From assembly GCA_030831265.1 (NCBI GenBank), contig JAURLM010000145.1, positions 1-12,327 on the forward strand: a stretch of DNA of 12,327 bases, read 5' to 3'. Position numbers and translations under genes: made by a program. Origin of the DNA: Chloroflexota bacterium. GTDB taxonomy: Bacteria; Chloroflexota; Dehalococcoidia; Lucifugimonadales; Lucifugimonadaceae. Under the pieces are notes generated by a model, which saw nothing but the letters and a program-made list of their open reading frames with translations, was not told the DNA's origin and did no database searches. Position 1 is the first letter of the stretch. Each line of letters starts with the position of its first letter. This document shows positions 1-6,859 of this stretch, in pieces.

Positions 1-504
1 AACTGAAAACAGGAAATCTCGTAGGCTGCCTATGCGGTACTGCACCACAACCCGCACATCCACGATGTTTTCGTCACCTGTAATCATCAGTGCTTCTTCC
101 GGGACTGCACGTGGTGTTGTGTTGCCACCTTCACCACTGCGGAAGCCAACTTCCAACTGGCGGGTTGTGGTGACCGAAACAACGTTGCGTGTGCCGATTG
201 GAGCAGGGTAATGCCAGTGCAGTCCCTGGGCCTCAAATCGCTGGAATTCACCAAAGGTGCGGAGCGCTGCTTGCTGATCGGGGCCGACGGTATAGAAACC
301 AGTACCTGCCCAGATCAGAAGTACAAGGAAAAAGAATCCCCCGACGATTACCGCTGCACCGCCACCGCCTACGCCTGAGCCGTTGAATGATTCACGCAGC
401 CGGTTGATGATGTCTTCAAATCCTACGGCGGGTTCCTCGTTTTGAGGTGGGCGATACATCTTGAGGTCTTCGACCTTGATGCCCCCGTCATTAGCGGTTG
501 CCAT
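1..504 (-). CDS. hflK: HflK, SPFH/band-7 membrane protease regulator (N-terminal part)
   Basis: The gene is cut by the left window edge; 168 codons are visible. HflK pairs with HflC in the membrane and modulates the FtsH protease (family knowledge). A soluble, Pro- and Gly-containing N-terminus (residues 1-47) is followed by one membrane segment at about 48-68 (AAVIVGGFFFLVLLIWAG). The band-7 domain then starts with FYTVGPDQQAALRTFGEF, and later come GLHWHYPAPIG, an EALMITGDENIVDVRV block and VQYRIGSLRDFLFS, all characteristic of HflK. The ATG is well supported: GGAGG lies at 509-513, four bases upstream. The leader of about 170 bp separates it from the upstream metallopeptidase gene on the same strand. 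Whether hflC follows cannot be seen. Identification is firm from the conserved block order. Confidence 0.93.
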   Translation of the reverse strand, partial: MATANDGGIKVEDLKMYRPPQNEEPAVGFEDIINRLRESFNGSGVGGGGAAVIVGGFFFLVLLIWAGTGFYTVGPDQQAALRTFGEFQRFEAQGLHWHYPAPIGTRNVVSVTTTRQLEVGFRSGEGGNTTPRAVPEEALMITGDENIVDVRVVVQYRIGSLRDFLFSV

Positions 505-508
505 TGAT

Positions 509-513
509 CCTCC
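509..513 (-). promoter_or_regulatory. Ribosome binding site of hflK
   Basis: GGAGG on the minus strand, followed by ATCA and then the ATG at 504-502. It is one of the few strong Shine-Dalgarno sites in the window and it fixes the hflK start. Confidence 0.75.
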
Positions 514-636
514 AGGCATTACGCGTGACCAGTAGTGGACTTGCCGGGCCGCGCTGAGATATTCAAATTGCGATTCTTGCTGCGTTCACCACTGAGGATG
601 ACGCAAGAGGCCACTGTATTTGGCTGGCAGTGGACA

Positions 637-642
637 AGTATA
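637..642 (-). promoter_or_regulatory. Possible -10 element for hflK (TATACT)
   Basis: TATACT on the minus strand matches the TATAAT consensus at five of six positions and lies in the 170-bp gap upstream of hflK. No good -35 hexamer is visible 16-18 bp further upstream, so this is a weak call. A 6-bp inverted repeat (CCACTG at 611-616, CAGTGG at 628-633) would fall at the very start of the transcript. Confidence 0.25.
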
Positions 643-674
643 GCGGAGTGAGCGTACTTATCCGTTGTTGTCTA

Positions 675-2039
675 TCACTCCGAGGACAAAACGCCGTGTT
701 TTGCCAAGAGGGCTTCGAATTCTGAATACGTAGAAATCTCCCGGATGGCTTTTAGGAGATTGCCTGAACTGCCCATCTGTGCTCGTAGATCCCAGATCTG
801 GCTGGCGATTGGGCTGGTTGATGATGGGCTGTCTCCGTAACTACCGCTGAACGCGAAAAATGCCTGGTTTATCTTGCGAAAAATGTAACCGTGATCCTGT
901 AATTCCAGCCTGCGTTGTTCCATCCAGGCTTCCGCTCCGGTGATGTCACCATCTGCAAGTAGTTCATCTGTTCGCAACCTTGTTTCACGCATGAACTGGA
1001 AGTAGCTGAACTCATCGGGATCCGGTTGCGGGCTCGCGGTGCCTACCGGCAGCGGTGGCTGGCGCACCGGGGCAGGATTACCGGTGAGTGCTGCCCATGT
1101 GTCACCGCCAATCTCGTCTCCAACGAGGTTGGCAAGCGTTTCGTTGACCGTAACTATTTCTCCGCCGTTGAAAAACGAGCGCCCCAGCGGGTAAAAAATC
1201 AGGTATGCGTGTACCCATTCATGGGCCGCCACTTCAAGCAAGGACAGCAGATCACGGTCAGACGGAATGACGTTCGGGTAGCTGCCGAGACCACCTGTTC
1301 TCAATATGACTGCCGAAAGATTGTTCTCTTCCAGTAGCTTGTTCTCTATCCGCTCCATTTCTGCAGCAGAGATGCTGGGGTCGATGAGGATAGTTTCCGA
1401 GCGTTCGATGTGATCACGCGGCGATATCACGAGCAGGCTCGGTGGGTTGTCGATGCGGAAATCAACTGGCGGCCAGAGAAAACTACGCTTGGAACTGAGT
1501 CCCTGCTCCCTCAACTGGGTGCTTATTGCGGATTCCAAATACTCCTCAACGCCGTCACGCAGGCTGTTTTTCTCGTTCAGTAGATTGTCCAGCGTGTGCT
1601 GTTGTTCGCTGAGGGCGACGACGTCCACCGTTTCGCGTGAAGATTCCCGCAGTAGACGGTACTGTGCGTCCCTTATGAGCGGGGCGATCTCCAGGTATCG
1701 ATTGAGTTCGGCCACGCGATCAGCGGTTGATGTATGAGTCCAGGGCAGAGCGGTATAGACGCGGTGCATCCATTTGGCAGGAAAATTGTTGATCTCGAAC
1801 GACAGCAGGTCGTATCGGTAGCTTGCTGATGCTGCTTTCGCTGCGGTCATGGAGAGTGAGTCACCTACCGGAAGCATCATTGAAACGATGCCGTACATGA
1901 CGAGGAGGAACACGGCCAGGCGTCGAGAACCACGATTCTTAATGGAGCGCAGGACCGAGCCTACGCGCCGGGCAAGCGATTTCAGCGGATATGAGACTAT
2001 CCAGGGGATGGACGTGCTTCTGTCGGAATCGCTATTCAC
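675..2039 (-). CDS. Membrane-anchored HExxH zinc metallopeptidase, uncharacterised
   Basis: A 454-residue protein starting at GTG (2039), with a modest AAGG sequence about five bases upstream. A basic N-terminus (residues 18-40, rich in R and K) precedes one hydrophobic segment at about 41-60, so the protein is probably anchored with its bulk outside the cytoplasm. A helical, charged region (about 105-185) follows. The motif HEWVH sits at 273-277 inside EVAAHEWVHAYLIFYPLG. Residue E300 in VNETLANLVGDEIG, 23 residues later, is well placed as the third zinc ligand of a gluzincin-type site. Seen: HExxH, downstream Glu and the membrane segment. Inferred: zinc peptidase activity; substrate unknown. 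It is divergent from a second HExxH gene and lies just upstream of hflK, which suggests a role in envelope protein turnover. I do not recognise a named family. Confidence 0.75.
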   Translation of the reverse strand: MNSDSDRSTSIPWIVSYPLKSLARRVGSVLRSIKNRGSRRLAVFLLVMYGIVSMMLPVGDSLSMTAAKAASASYRYDLLSFEINNFPAKWMHRVYTALPWTHTSTADRVAELNRYLEIAPLIRDAQYRLLRESSRETVDVVALSEQQHTLDNLLNEKNSLRDGVEEYLESAISTQLREQGLSSKRSFLWPPVDFRIDNPPSLLVISPRDHIERSETILIDPSISAAEMERIENKLLEENNLSAVILRTGGLGSYPNVIPSDRDLLSLLEVAAHEWVHAYLIFYPLGRSFFNGGEIVTVNETLANLVGDEIGGDTWAALTGNPAPVRQPPLPVGTASPQPDPDEFSYFQFMRETRLRTDELLADGDITGAEAWMEQRRLELQDHGYIFRKINQAFFAFSGSYGDSPSSTSPIASQIWDLRAQMGSSGNLLKAIREISTYSEFEALLAKHGVLSSE

Positions 2040-2117
2040 TAAGACCTTATTCGATGCCTGATCGGTGAAGCTAGAAAGTGCCTGTAAACAATTCGCCGTT
2101 TATGTTTAATCGCAATA

Positions 2118-3029
2118 ATGCACAATCGCCTTCACCATTTTCACAGGTTTGCCGCCATCTTCGCTGTCGGGGCGATAGGGATGTCGTTTGCGGCGTTCAT
2201 CTGTAACGTCGATAGCGACCGCACGCCGGTGCCGTCTACGCGTGTAGCAAGTAAGCATGGCGAGCTATTGCGGGAGCCGTGGCCTGCGGGACAGCCAGTT
2301 GTTCAGAGTCCGTGGGTTCAGGCGCGGCTGGCTGCTGTGAAGCAGATTTACGGATTTACGGTCACCGGTGAATCATGGATCGATGGCTATGACTTTCGCC
2401 AGATGCCAGATCAGCCGGCATGGTTTGGTAGCAATGGTTACGCATCATGGGCCGGTGCAGGTGAGGCGACCCCGCGTTCTATATTGCACGAGCTGGGACA
2501 TTCATACTGGGGCGCGTTCGCTGTCGATAGGCATCCTGAACTTACATGGGAGAGTGAAGCTGGTACTTCACCTGCGTTGCAGGCCTACCGGGATGATCTC
2601 CGGGCATTCATAACACAGCCGCCGGATCGGTTCGAGCCGTTGCGGGACAGGCTCCGTAACCTGCCGAACTTGGATGTCGGTGATTACCCTGACCTGTTCC
2701 ACTTCGGTGAGGCTGATCTGCTGTACATGACGGGAGGTAATCTCGAACTTGTACCGCCTATCCTGCGCAAGTATGTCTCCAGGTACGTCGCACCTGGCGG
2801 CGTAGGCCCGGCGAGCGGCGGAATGCTGGATTCGTGGGATGTGGCGATGGCGTGGTTTAGCGAACTTTCAGATGAAAACAGGCGTGTCGCAGGAGAAGTG
2901 TTTGGTCTGCAGCATTTTCCAGCAGAACCGTACATAGACCTGCCAAAAACGGCGTTATTCGGTCTCGATATCGGTATCCGTACGGTGTACGCCGAGGAAG
3001 AACGTCAGAGGTTGATCGATTTTGTGTAG
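2118..3029 (+). CDS. HELGH metallopeptidase-like protein, N-terminal part of an amber-split gene
   Basis: 303 codons from an ATG with no clear Shine-Dalgarno sequence, ending in TAG at 3027-3029. Residues 10-29 (FAAIFAVGAIGMSFAAFICN) form a signal peptide or membrane anchor; the Cys lacks a proper lipobox. HELGH at 124-128 (SILHELGHSYWGAF) is a canonical zinc-peptidase motif. The third ligand is not obvious; E145, E147 or E198 (HFGEADLLYMTGG) are candidates. The next open frame, from 3042, is in the same reading frame, and only CAG-TTT-GAT-GGC lies between the stop and its GTG. Reading through would give QRLIDFV-x-QFDGVIGREFW, natural-looking protein sequence. A CAG-to-TAG change (giving V-Q-Q-F in the ancestor) is the simplest explanation. 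So this is either a recent pseudogene, a sequence error or a readthrough gene. The original protein would be about 751 residues. Specific family not recognised. Confidence 0.7.
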   Translation: MHNRLHHFHRFAAIFAVGAIGMSFAAFICNVDSDRTPVPSTRVASKHGELLREPWPAGQPVVQSPWVQARLAAVKQIYGFTVTGESWIDGYDFRQMPDQPAWFGSNGYASWAGAGEATPRSILHELGHSYWGAFAVDRHPELTWESEAGTSPALQAYRDDLRAFITQPPDRFEPLRDRLRNLPNLDVGDYPDLFHFGEADLLYMTGGNLELVPPILRKYVSRYVAPGGVGPASGGMLDSWDVAMAWFSELSDENRRVAGEVFGLQHFPAEPYIDLPKTALFGLDIGIRTVYAEEERQRLIDFV

Positions 3030-3041
3030 CAGTTTGATGGC

Positions 3042-4373
3042 GTGATAGGCCGCGAGTTCTGGCTGGTCGATGCAGCAGGCGCAGATAGGGGCTTCGATTT
3101 CTGGCGATCGTACCTTTCCGACAAGTTGGAGCTGCACGGCCGCTACCCGGACGTGTTGCGAAGAGTCCATACCGAAAGAGCCACGCAACTCGCTGCAGCG
3201 CTGGATTTCTATCGTAGTATCGCCGGTCTATCGAGTGAAACGCAGGTGAACCAGTTCAATGACCACCGCGATCAGCCCCTCGTCCCTGAACTTGCGGTAC
3301 TGCTGACACCGAGGGCGATTGTCCAGTTGTTTGCTGAAAACTCCGCTGCGGATCCAGATGGAATCGCAACAGTGTTAGGGGAAAGAGCGGAACGCCTTGC
3401 GGGGCTTCTTGATGCCGTCAGCAGAGTAGAGTCAGCGCAATCTACGGCTTCGGCTGCATTCGAGTTTGAACTGTTCATCACATCGGTGCCGGAAGATCAG
3501 TTGCGCTCTGACATCTACCTGCTGTTGGGCCTTTTACGGAGCACGTCTGACGGCGGGCTTGCAAAGCGTGTATTACCAGCGCTCAGTGACGATGCACTGC
3601 AGTTGTTAATCAGAGTTGCACCTGTCGTGGCGAGATCAGCGGAAATTGGTCCTGAGCGATTGCTCAAAGCGGTAGGAATTACGGAGACGGCATCACTGGC
3701 GCAGGTGCGAGCCGGGGCTGAGGTACTGGCAGCAAACTCTTCTGGGAATTTCGCCATTGACGCTCCCTACGATACGGCGATTTACGCGCATCTTGATCGA
3801 TTTGCGGAAATCGCTCCAGCGGACGTGTTGAGCACGCTTACTGATACCGGGATGCGGGTAATACCGTGGATTTCACGGGGCGGAGACGTGGCAGATGTTG
3901 TCCTCGGTGCCAATCCTTCTGCCTCCGCGGCTGCGTTGCTGAGGCTCACAGGTTCAAATGAGACACCGTGGCGCATCTTGCACATGCTCGCGAAGACCGA
4001 TCCGGCACTAGCAGCGTCAATCACCGTTGAAATGTCTCGGCAATCGACGGAGGATTCAGACGTCCTTGTGAAGATGCTCCGCGAATTCGTATACGACTCG
4101 TATTGGTGGCAACGACGTGCCGGCCCGAACGTACATCCTGTTCAGTTTGCGAAATTCCTTGCTGCAATGTTGGATGCGGCTGGAGAGCCAGCCACTATCG
4201 CTGCCCTGGAATCCGTGAAGCTGCAGATCGAGCATGAAACGGCCGCGGGTGTTATCGAAACGGGTGCCGACTTGGCGTTAAGAAATACCGTCCAGGATGC
4301 GTTGGAAAACACGACTGGTGATATAGACGCCCGTGTGCGTCCAATCCTGGCGTTCGTTGATCTGATTGAGTGA
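3042..4373 (+). CDS. C-terminal helical part of the amber-split metallopeptidase gene
   Basis: 443 codons if started at the GTG at 3042, but that GTG has no ribosome binding site. The frame is the same as that of the upstream HELGH protein, with only four sense codons after the TAG at 3027-3029, so this is best read as the second half of one gene. The first residues (GREFWLVDAAGADRGFDFW, then RSYLSDKLELHGRYPDVL) look like the inside of a domain, not a protein start. The rest is Ala/Leu-rich and mostly helical, with repeated patterns such as LLGLLRSTSDGG, ALLRLTGSNETPWRILHML and ALAASITVEM. This is compatible with a HEAT-like helical repeat, though I cannot assign a family. There is no membrane segment. 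The stop is only 7 bp from the stop of the convergent 144-residue gene. If the stop codon is real, this half is probably not translated efficiently. Confidence 0.6.
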   Translation: MIGREFWLVDAAGADRGFDFWRSYLSDKLELHGRYPDVLRRVHTERATQLAAALDFYRSIAGLSSETQVNQFNDHRDQPLVPELAVLLTPRAIVQLFAENSAADPDGIATVLGERAERLAGLLDAVSRVESAQSTASAAFEFELFITSVPEDQLRSDIYLLLGLLRSTSDGGLAKRVLPALSDDALQLLIRVAPVVARSAEIGPERLLKAVGITETASLAQVRAGAEVLAANSSGNFAIDAPYDTAIYAHLDRFAEIAPADVLSTLTDTGMRVIPWISRGGDVADVVLGANPSASAAALLRLTGSNETPWRILHMLAKTDPALAASITVEMSRQSTEDSDVLVKMLREFVYDSYWWQRRAGPNVHPVQFAKFLAAMLDAAGEPATIAALESVKLQIEHETAAGVIETGADLALRNTVQDALENTTGDIDARVRPILAFVDLIE

Positions 4374-4380
4374 TCGGCGG

Positions 4381-4815
4381 TTAAGCCCGTGTCCAGAGAA
4401 CGTCGTACTGTTCACCGCGGAGCAGTGCGCCAAATTCGCGTGACTCGGCAGACCGAAGTTCATCAAGCGCACTGGTCAACTGGTCGACAGCCGCTTCGGA
4501 GCCAGCAGCTTCCACTCTCTGCTGTAACCGCTCCCAGATACCGGCGCGAACCAGCCCGTTGACGAACGATGGCCACGGGACCACCAGGATTTCAGCCGCA
4601 CGAGGGAGTTTTGGGCGCAGGCGGCGCAGTACGCGCAGGCGTTCAGAGGCGGACCGTGTCATTGGCAACACGCGGATAAACGGGCCATCGTCACCCTTGG
4701 TACGCATATCCACAACCAGCGCCAGTTTGATCGTCGGGAGGGCGATCGAAAAGGTCTCTGCTCGGTCAATGTGCTGAAACACGACTTCGAGGTTGAGGCT
4801 GTATTGTCCGTCCAA
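4381..4815 (-). CDS. Uncharacterised 144-residue protein downstream of etfA
   Basis: Starts at TTG (4815), with AAAGG about eight bases upstream and only 29 bp after the etfA stop, so it is probably the third gene of the etfB-etfA transcript. The first half alternates hydrophobic and polar residues (YSLNLEVVFQHI, FSIALPTIKLALVVDMR, FIRVLPM), suggesting a beta-rich fold. A basic stretch (SERLRVLRRLRPKLPR, 57-72) follows, then LVVPWPSFVNGLVRAGIW. The end (about 94-133) is an amphipathic, charged helix region. There is no signal peptide, membrane segment or cysteine, so a cytoplasmic protein without Fe-S or disulfide chemistry is expected. No family is recognised. Co-transcription with EtfBA hints at a role connected with the flavoprotein or its redox partner, which is inference from position only. 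An alternative start is the Met at residue 37, which would cut the beta-rich part. Confidence 0.65.
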   Translation of the reverse strand: MDGQYSLNLEVVFQHIDRAETFSIALPTIKLALVVDMRTKGDDGPFIRVLPMTRSASERLRVLRRLRPKLPRAAEILVVPWPSFVNGLVRAGIWERLQQRVEAAGSEAAVDQLTSALDELRSAESREFGALLRGEQYDVLWTRA

Positions 4816-4844
4816 GAGTGCGCCTTTCTGCTCTGGCGAGCCGT

Positions 4845-5813
4845 TTAACTGATATCCCTGATCGTTGAAATAAACGCCGGTAGGACCTTGCTCCAGCCAC
4901 CAGCCACGCCGAACCGCGCATCACCAAAAATACTCGCATCCGGATCTGTGTTCACTGCGACGATGTTTCGAGCCGAAGAACAACCTGCCATGTGCTGACT
5001 CGCACCAGAAATGCCGAACGCCAGGTAGAGTTTGGGGCTCACCGTCTTCCCGGTCAACCCGACCTGGTGCGAATGGTCAATCCAGCCAGCATCACAAGCA
5101 GCGCGCGAAGCCCCGAGTGCTCCGTCGAGGAGTTCTGCCAGTTCACCAAGCAGCTTGAACGGTTCCGGTCCGCCCAGGCCTCGCCCGCCTGACACAACTA
5201 TCTCTGCATCTTCCAAGCGTACGCCCGGTTGCTGCTCCTGCACAGTCCTGAGGAGTACTGATCCTGAGTTGCGAATGCTCTCGGAGACGTCGAAATTTCG
5301 AGTATCGCTTGCGGTACCGTTTGCTGCCGGTTCGAAGGCTCCTGGCCTCAGGGTGATTACGCATGTTGCGCCGAACGGGATACGGAAACGGGCATTGGCG
5401 TTGCCGCCGTATACCGGGCGTGTCACGACGATGCCGTCAGCAGTGCGTTCTGCCCCTGTGCATTCACGGGCAAATGCGGCGTTGAGCCTGAATGCGAGGC
5501 GAGGGGCTACGACGGAACTGCGATCGTCGCGCGGGAACAGGATGATGTCCGGCTTGAGGTTAATGGAAAGTGCAGTGAACGCGTCCGTCGCTGCGTCGAA
5601 TGTCGCACTGTCGGAATCACCGAGGGCGTCGTTGTCCAGCACGTATAGCGTATCGACAGGAACCTGTGGGTGATCTGATCCGCTCGATGCGGTCACAGCG
5701 GTAATCACGTTTCCGTTATCTCCCGCAAGAACCTTCGCTGCAGCAATAAGTTCAAGCGTGGCCGGTGTAGCCCCGTGTGAAATGGTTTCCGCTATGACAA
5801 GTACGTTACTCAT
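4845..5813 (-). CDS. etfA: Electron transfer flavoprotein, alpha subunit
   Basis: 322 residues, normal for the family. EtfA binds FAD and, together with EtfB, takes electrons from acyl-CoA and other flavin dehydrogenases, usually passing them to a membrane ETF:quinone oxidoreductase. The N-terminal domain opens with NVLVIAETISHGATPATLELI. The C-terminal FAD domain shows EIVVSGGRGLGG (about 204-215), GASRAACDAGW (234-244), VGLTGKTVSPKLYLAFGISG (251-270), then ASQHMAG, and AVNTDPDASIF (286-296), in the expected order and spacing. The ATG follows the etfB stop (TAG) without a gap, so the two subunits are translationally coupled and made in equal amounts. The 144-residue gene follows 29 bp later. 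I cannot tell from sequence alone whether this is a classical or bifurcating ETF. No adjacent dehydrogenase or quinone oxidoreductase gene is in the window to show the electron donor or acceptor. Confidence 0.96.
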   Translation of the reverse strand: MSNVLVIAETISHGATPATLELIAAAKVLAGDNGNVITAVTASSGSDHPQVPVDTLYVLDNDALGDSDSATFDAATDAFTALSINLKPDIILFPRDDRSSVVAPRLAFRLNAAFARECTGAERTADGIVVTRPVYGGNANARFRIPFGATCVITLRPGAFEPAANGTASDTRNFDVSESIRNSGSVLLRTVQEQQPGVRLEDAEIVVSGGRGLGGPEPFKLLGELAELLDGALGASRAACDAGWIDHSHQVGLTGKTVSPKLYLAFGISGASQHMAGCSSARNIVAVNTDPDASIFGDARFGVAGGWSKVLPAFISTIRDIS

Positions 5814-6611
5814 CTAGATTAACCGCTCCTGCCTGAGCCTCAGGGCAAGGTTGTGACCCTTCTCAGCATCATCCTCACCATCAATGAACTCGGCTTTGCC
5901 TGAGCGTTTCGGTATTTCAAGACCAAGCAGTTCGAGTTTCGGTGCGAGATCGGCTGCAGTAAGGGCCAGTTCAGCAATGGTGTGTTTGACCGGCTGTTTG
6001 CGGTTGGCTGCCATGATGCCTTTGAGTGCCGGGTATCGTGGCTCTCCAAGCTCATTGCTGACCGTGATGAGCGCAGGGAGCGTGACCTTCACTTCCTGGT
6101 AGCCATCGGTTAGAACGCGCTCAACAGTCGCAGTTTCGGAGTCGGTGATGATGTTTCGTGCAACGGTGACGCATGGGAGCCCGAGCGATTCAGCGATGAA
6201 GAGCGGTACGTGTGCCTGGTCCCAGTCAGAAGCCTGCCTGCCACAGATCACCAGATCGAACGGCCCATGTTTTTCGACGGCCGCTGCAAGCACTCGAGCT
6301 GTACCGGCTGCATCAAGGTTCGCTGTTTCGGGATCATCTACGAGGACAAGATTGTCGGCTCCGGTTGCGAGAGTCTTTTTCATAACTGCGAGCTCGAAGG
6401 CGTGGCCTGAAGAGAAAATGGTTATCTCGGCATCACCGGCAAGTGATTCCTTGATACGGACAGCCGCTTCGATGGCATTGAGGTCGAATCCGTTGACGAC
6501 AGGTGTGGCGTTACGAGGTGGTTCGACGGCAAGGCCAGAACTGTCCAGCTTGAACTGGGATGGCGGGATATCGGGGTCAGGCACCTGTTTGGCGCAGACT
6601 GCTATGCGCAT
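5814..6611 (-). CDS. etfB: Electron transfer flavoprotein, beta subunit
   Basis: Start chosen at the ATG at 6611, giving 265 residues, the usual family length, and beginning MRIAVCAKQVPDPDIPPSQF as EtfB proteins do. The same frame stays open upstream to a TTG at 6713, but the extra 34 residues have no family resemblance. That stretch also contains a candidate promoter and palindrome, so it is most likely untranslated. Visible features: NGFDLNAIEAAVRIKE (about 40-55), VMKKTLATGADNLVLVDD (76-93), the nucleotide-binding block DLVICGRQASDWDQAHVP (119-136), and the EtfB signature LPALITVSNELGEPRYPALK (178-197) then GIMAANRKQP. The SDWDQAHVP version differs from the common D-x-D-x-G-Q-V-G-P form. 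No good Shine-Dalgarno sequence precedes the ATG. The partner etfA follows with no spacing. Confidence 0.94.
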   Translation of the reverse strand: MRIAVCAKQVPDPDIPPSQFKLDSSGLAVEPPRNATPVVNGFDLNAIEAAVRIKESLAGDAEITIFSSGHAFELAVMKKTLATGADNLVLVDDPETANLDAAGTARVLAAAVEKHGPFDLVICGRQASDWDQAHVPLFIAESLGLPCVTVARNIITDSETATVERVLTDGYQEVKVTLPALITVSNELGEPRYPALKGIMAANRKQPVKHTIAELALTAADLAPKLELLGLEIPKRSGKAEFIDGEDDAEKGHNLALRLRQERLI

Positions 6612-6654
6612 GAAATTTGGAGCTACGGGAGAGCAGATTAAGTGTTGTGAATGC

Positions 6655-6680
6655 ACTTCCGACACGGTGTCGGAGGAAGT
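6655..6680. promoter_or_regulatory. Palindromic operator candidate upstream of etfB
   Basis: TCCGACAC, one base, GTGTCGGA: a perfect 8-bp inverted repeat at 6658-6674 centred on 6666. Flanking ACTTCC (6655-6660) and GGAAGT (6675-6680) add a second, slightly offset pair of arms. It begins 44 bp upstream of the etfB ATG and overlaps the expected transcription start of the candidate promoter, where a bound repressor would block initiation. The form fits a dimeric helix-turn-helix regulator; which one is unknown. Confidence 0.5.
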
Positions 6681-6684
6681 TGGA

Positions 6685-6713
6685 ACGCTAGCACCGGGCA
6701 TCTGGCGCGTCAA
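6685..6713 (-). promoter_or_regulatory. Candidate sigma-70-type promoter of the etfBA operon
   Basis: On the minus strand TTGACG (6713-6708) is followed after exactly 17 bp by TAGCGT (6690-6685). The -35 matches five of six consensus bases; the -10 matches only T1, A2 and T6. Transcription would start near 6678, at the edge of the palindrome, giving a leader of about 65 bases before etfB. Confidence 0.4.
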
Positions 6714-6723
6714 TCTGCCCGTA

Positions 6724-6741
6724 TACCGCTACCGGTACCGT
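6724..6741. repeat. Three tandem TACCGN hexamers in a divergent promoter region
   Basis: TACCGC TACCGG TACCGT follow each other without gaps. They lie about 11 bp upstream of the candidate -35 of etfB and some 58 bp upstream of a possible rsmG -35. This is a position typical of activator sites, but a chance repeat of this size is possible. Confidence 0.4.
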
Positions 6742-6799
6742 ATTCGCTGTATCTCAGTCTGTGAACCGATGTGGCTTCGTATGGCGGCGCGGCGTACAG

Positions 6800-6828
6800 T
6801 TGACTGAATGTGCTTGTTTTGCCTGAAA
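6800..6828 (+). promoter_or_regulatory. Weak candidate promoter for rsmG
   Basis: TTGACT at 6800-6805 matches five of six -35 bases. The sequence 17 bp later (CTGAAA, 6823-6828) is a poor -10. It is placed suitably, about 30 bp before the rsmG start, but the weak -10 keeps the call low. Confidence 0.25.
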
Positions 6829-6859
6829 CCCTGCGAACCCGCCTCGGACGAAAACTGAA

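Noticed and set aside
3027..3029. Pyrrolysine insertion at the TAG
   Set aside because: The residue is not near the zinc motif, there is no sign of pylTSBCD in the window, and a single CAG-to-TAG change is simpler.
5032..5673. 213-residue plus-strand frame opposite etfA
   Set aside because: It is the antisense shadow of a well-conserved EtfA sequence and is rich in S, R, A and P without any domain.
6145..6807. 220-residue plus-strand frame opposite etfB
   Set aside because: Antisense shadow of EtfB that runs on through the divergent promoter region; no recognisable motif.
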